64,000 nucleotides of DNA from assembly GCF_905220365.1 (NCBI RefSeq), contig NC_061129.1, positions 3,162,803 through 3,226,802 of the forward strand. The letters are read 5' to 3'. Of this stretch, positions 63,996 to 64,000 are shown piece by piece (positions within the stretch are counted from its first letter, which is position 1; each line of letters begins with the position of its first letter). A model generated the notes under the pieces. It had not been told where the DNA came from and did not search any database. It saw only the letters and a list, made by a program, of their open reading frames with translations. The DNA comes from Vanessa cardui (lineage: Eukaryota > Arthropoda > Insecta > Lepidoptera > Nymphalidae). Position numbers and translations under genes: made by a program.

Positions 63996-64000
63996 AAAGG
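63996..64000 (-). rRNA. Probable start of another reverse 5S gene, cut by window edge
   Basis: The window ends 'caataccaaaaagg', exactly the terminator and last bases that precede every minus-strand 5S here (compare 'caataccaaaaagcc' at 51148-51162). Inferred from flank only; just two gene bases are visible. Confidence 0.5.

Overview
The window is animal nuclear DNA, almost certainly from a lepidopteran insect. The evidence is AT-rich sequence, Lepidoptera-type tRNA-derived SINEs, degenerate non-LTR retrotransposons, a Penelope-like retroelement, and 5S rRNA and tRNA genes of insect type. No host protein-coding gene could be supported. Species and chromosome cannot be read from the sequence.

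The window is one large, rearranged cluster of small-RNA genes. From about 4 to 30.6 kb it holds 12 tRNA-Gln genes (2 with anticodon CTG, 10 with TTG), 9 intact tRNA-Ser(AGA) genes, two tRNA-Ser fragments, four full 5S rRNA genes and a 5S fragment. Gln and Ser genes recur as head-to-head pairs. The pairs and 5S genes lie in nested inverted duplications, the clearest with arms at about 20.45-22.26 and 23.1-24.6 kb. Between them sit SINEs, LINE fragments and other interspersed repeats.

From about 31.5 kb to the right edge, 17 more full 5S genes in both orientations are interleaved from 34.9 kb with genes I identify as U5 spliceosomal snRNA: nine of 115 nt, two truncated, and four copies of a strongly diverged 118-nt U5-like family. 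Each 115-nt U5 gene has the invariant loop GCCTTTTAC, a T-rich Sm-type site (one copy mutated) and a 3' hairpin. Each has a conserved promoter-like block at about -67 to -45, where an insect PSE should be. Spacers are mosaics of shared modules in both orientations, with a palindromic box about 90-100 bp upstream of 5S genes and a widespread TTTAGGGCAC motif. Truncated genes, palindromic junctions and mirrored blocks record repeated inversion and duplication, while the 119-nt 5S sequences stay nearly identical.

A recently inserted Penelope-like element (about 56.97-62.06 kb) splits the 5S/U5 array. It has an intact 820-codon RT plus GIY-YIG endonuclease ORF, a tandem partial copy, an inverted partial copy joined through a 12-bp hairpin, and a 14-bp target-site duplication. 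A 260-bp fold-back derivative of the same family lies at 20.7 kb. The array appears to supply 5S rRNA, U5 snRNA, tRNA-Gln and tRNA-Ser; which copies are expressed cannot be told from sequence.
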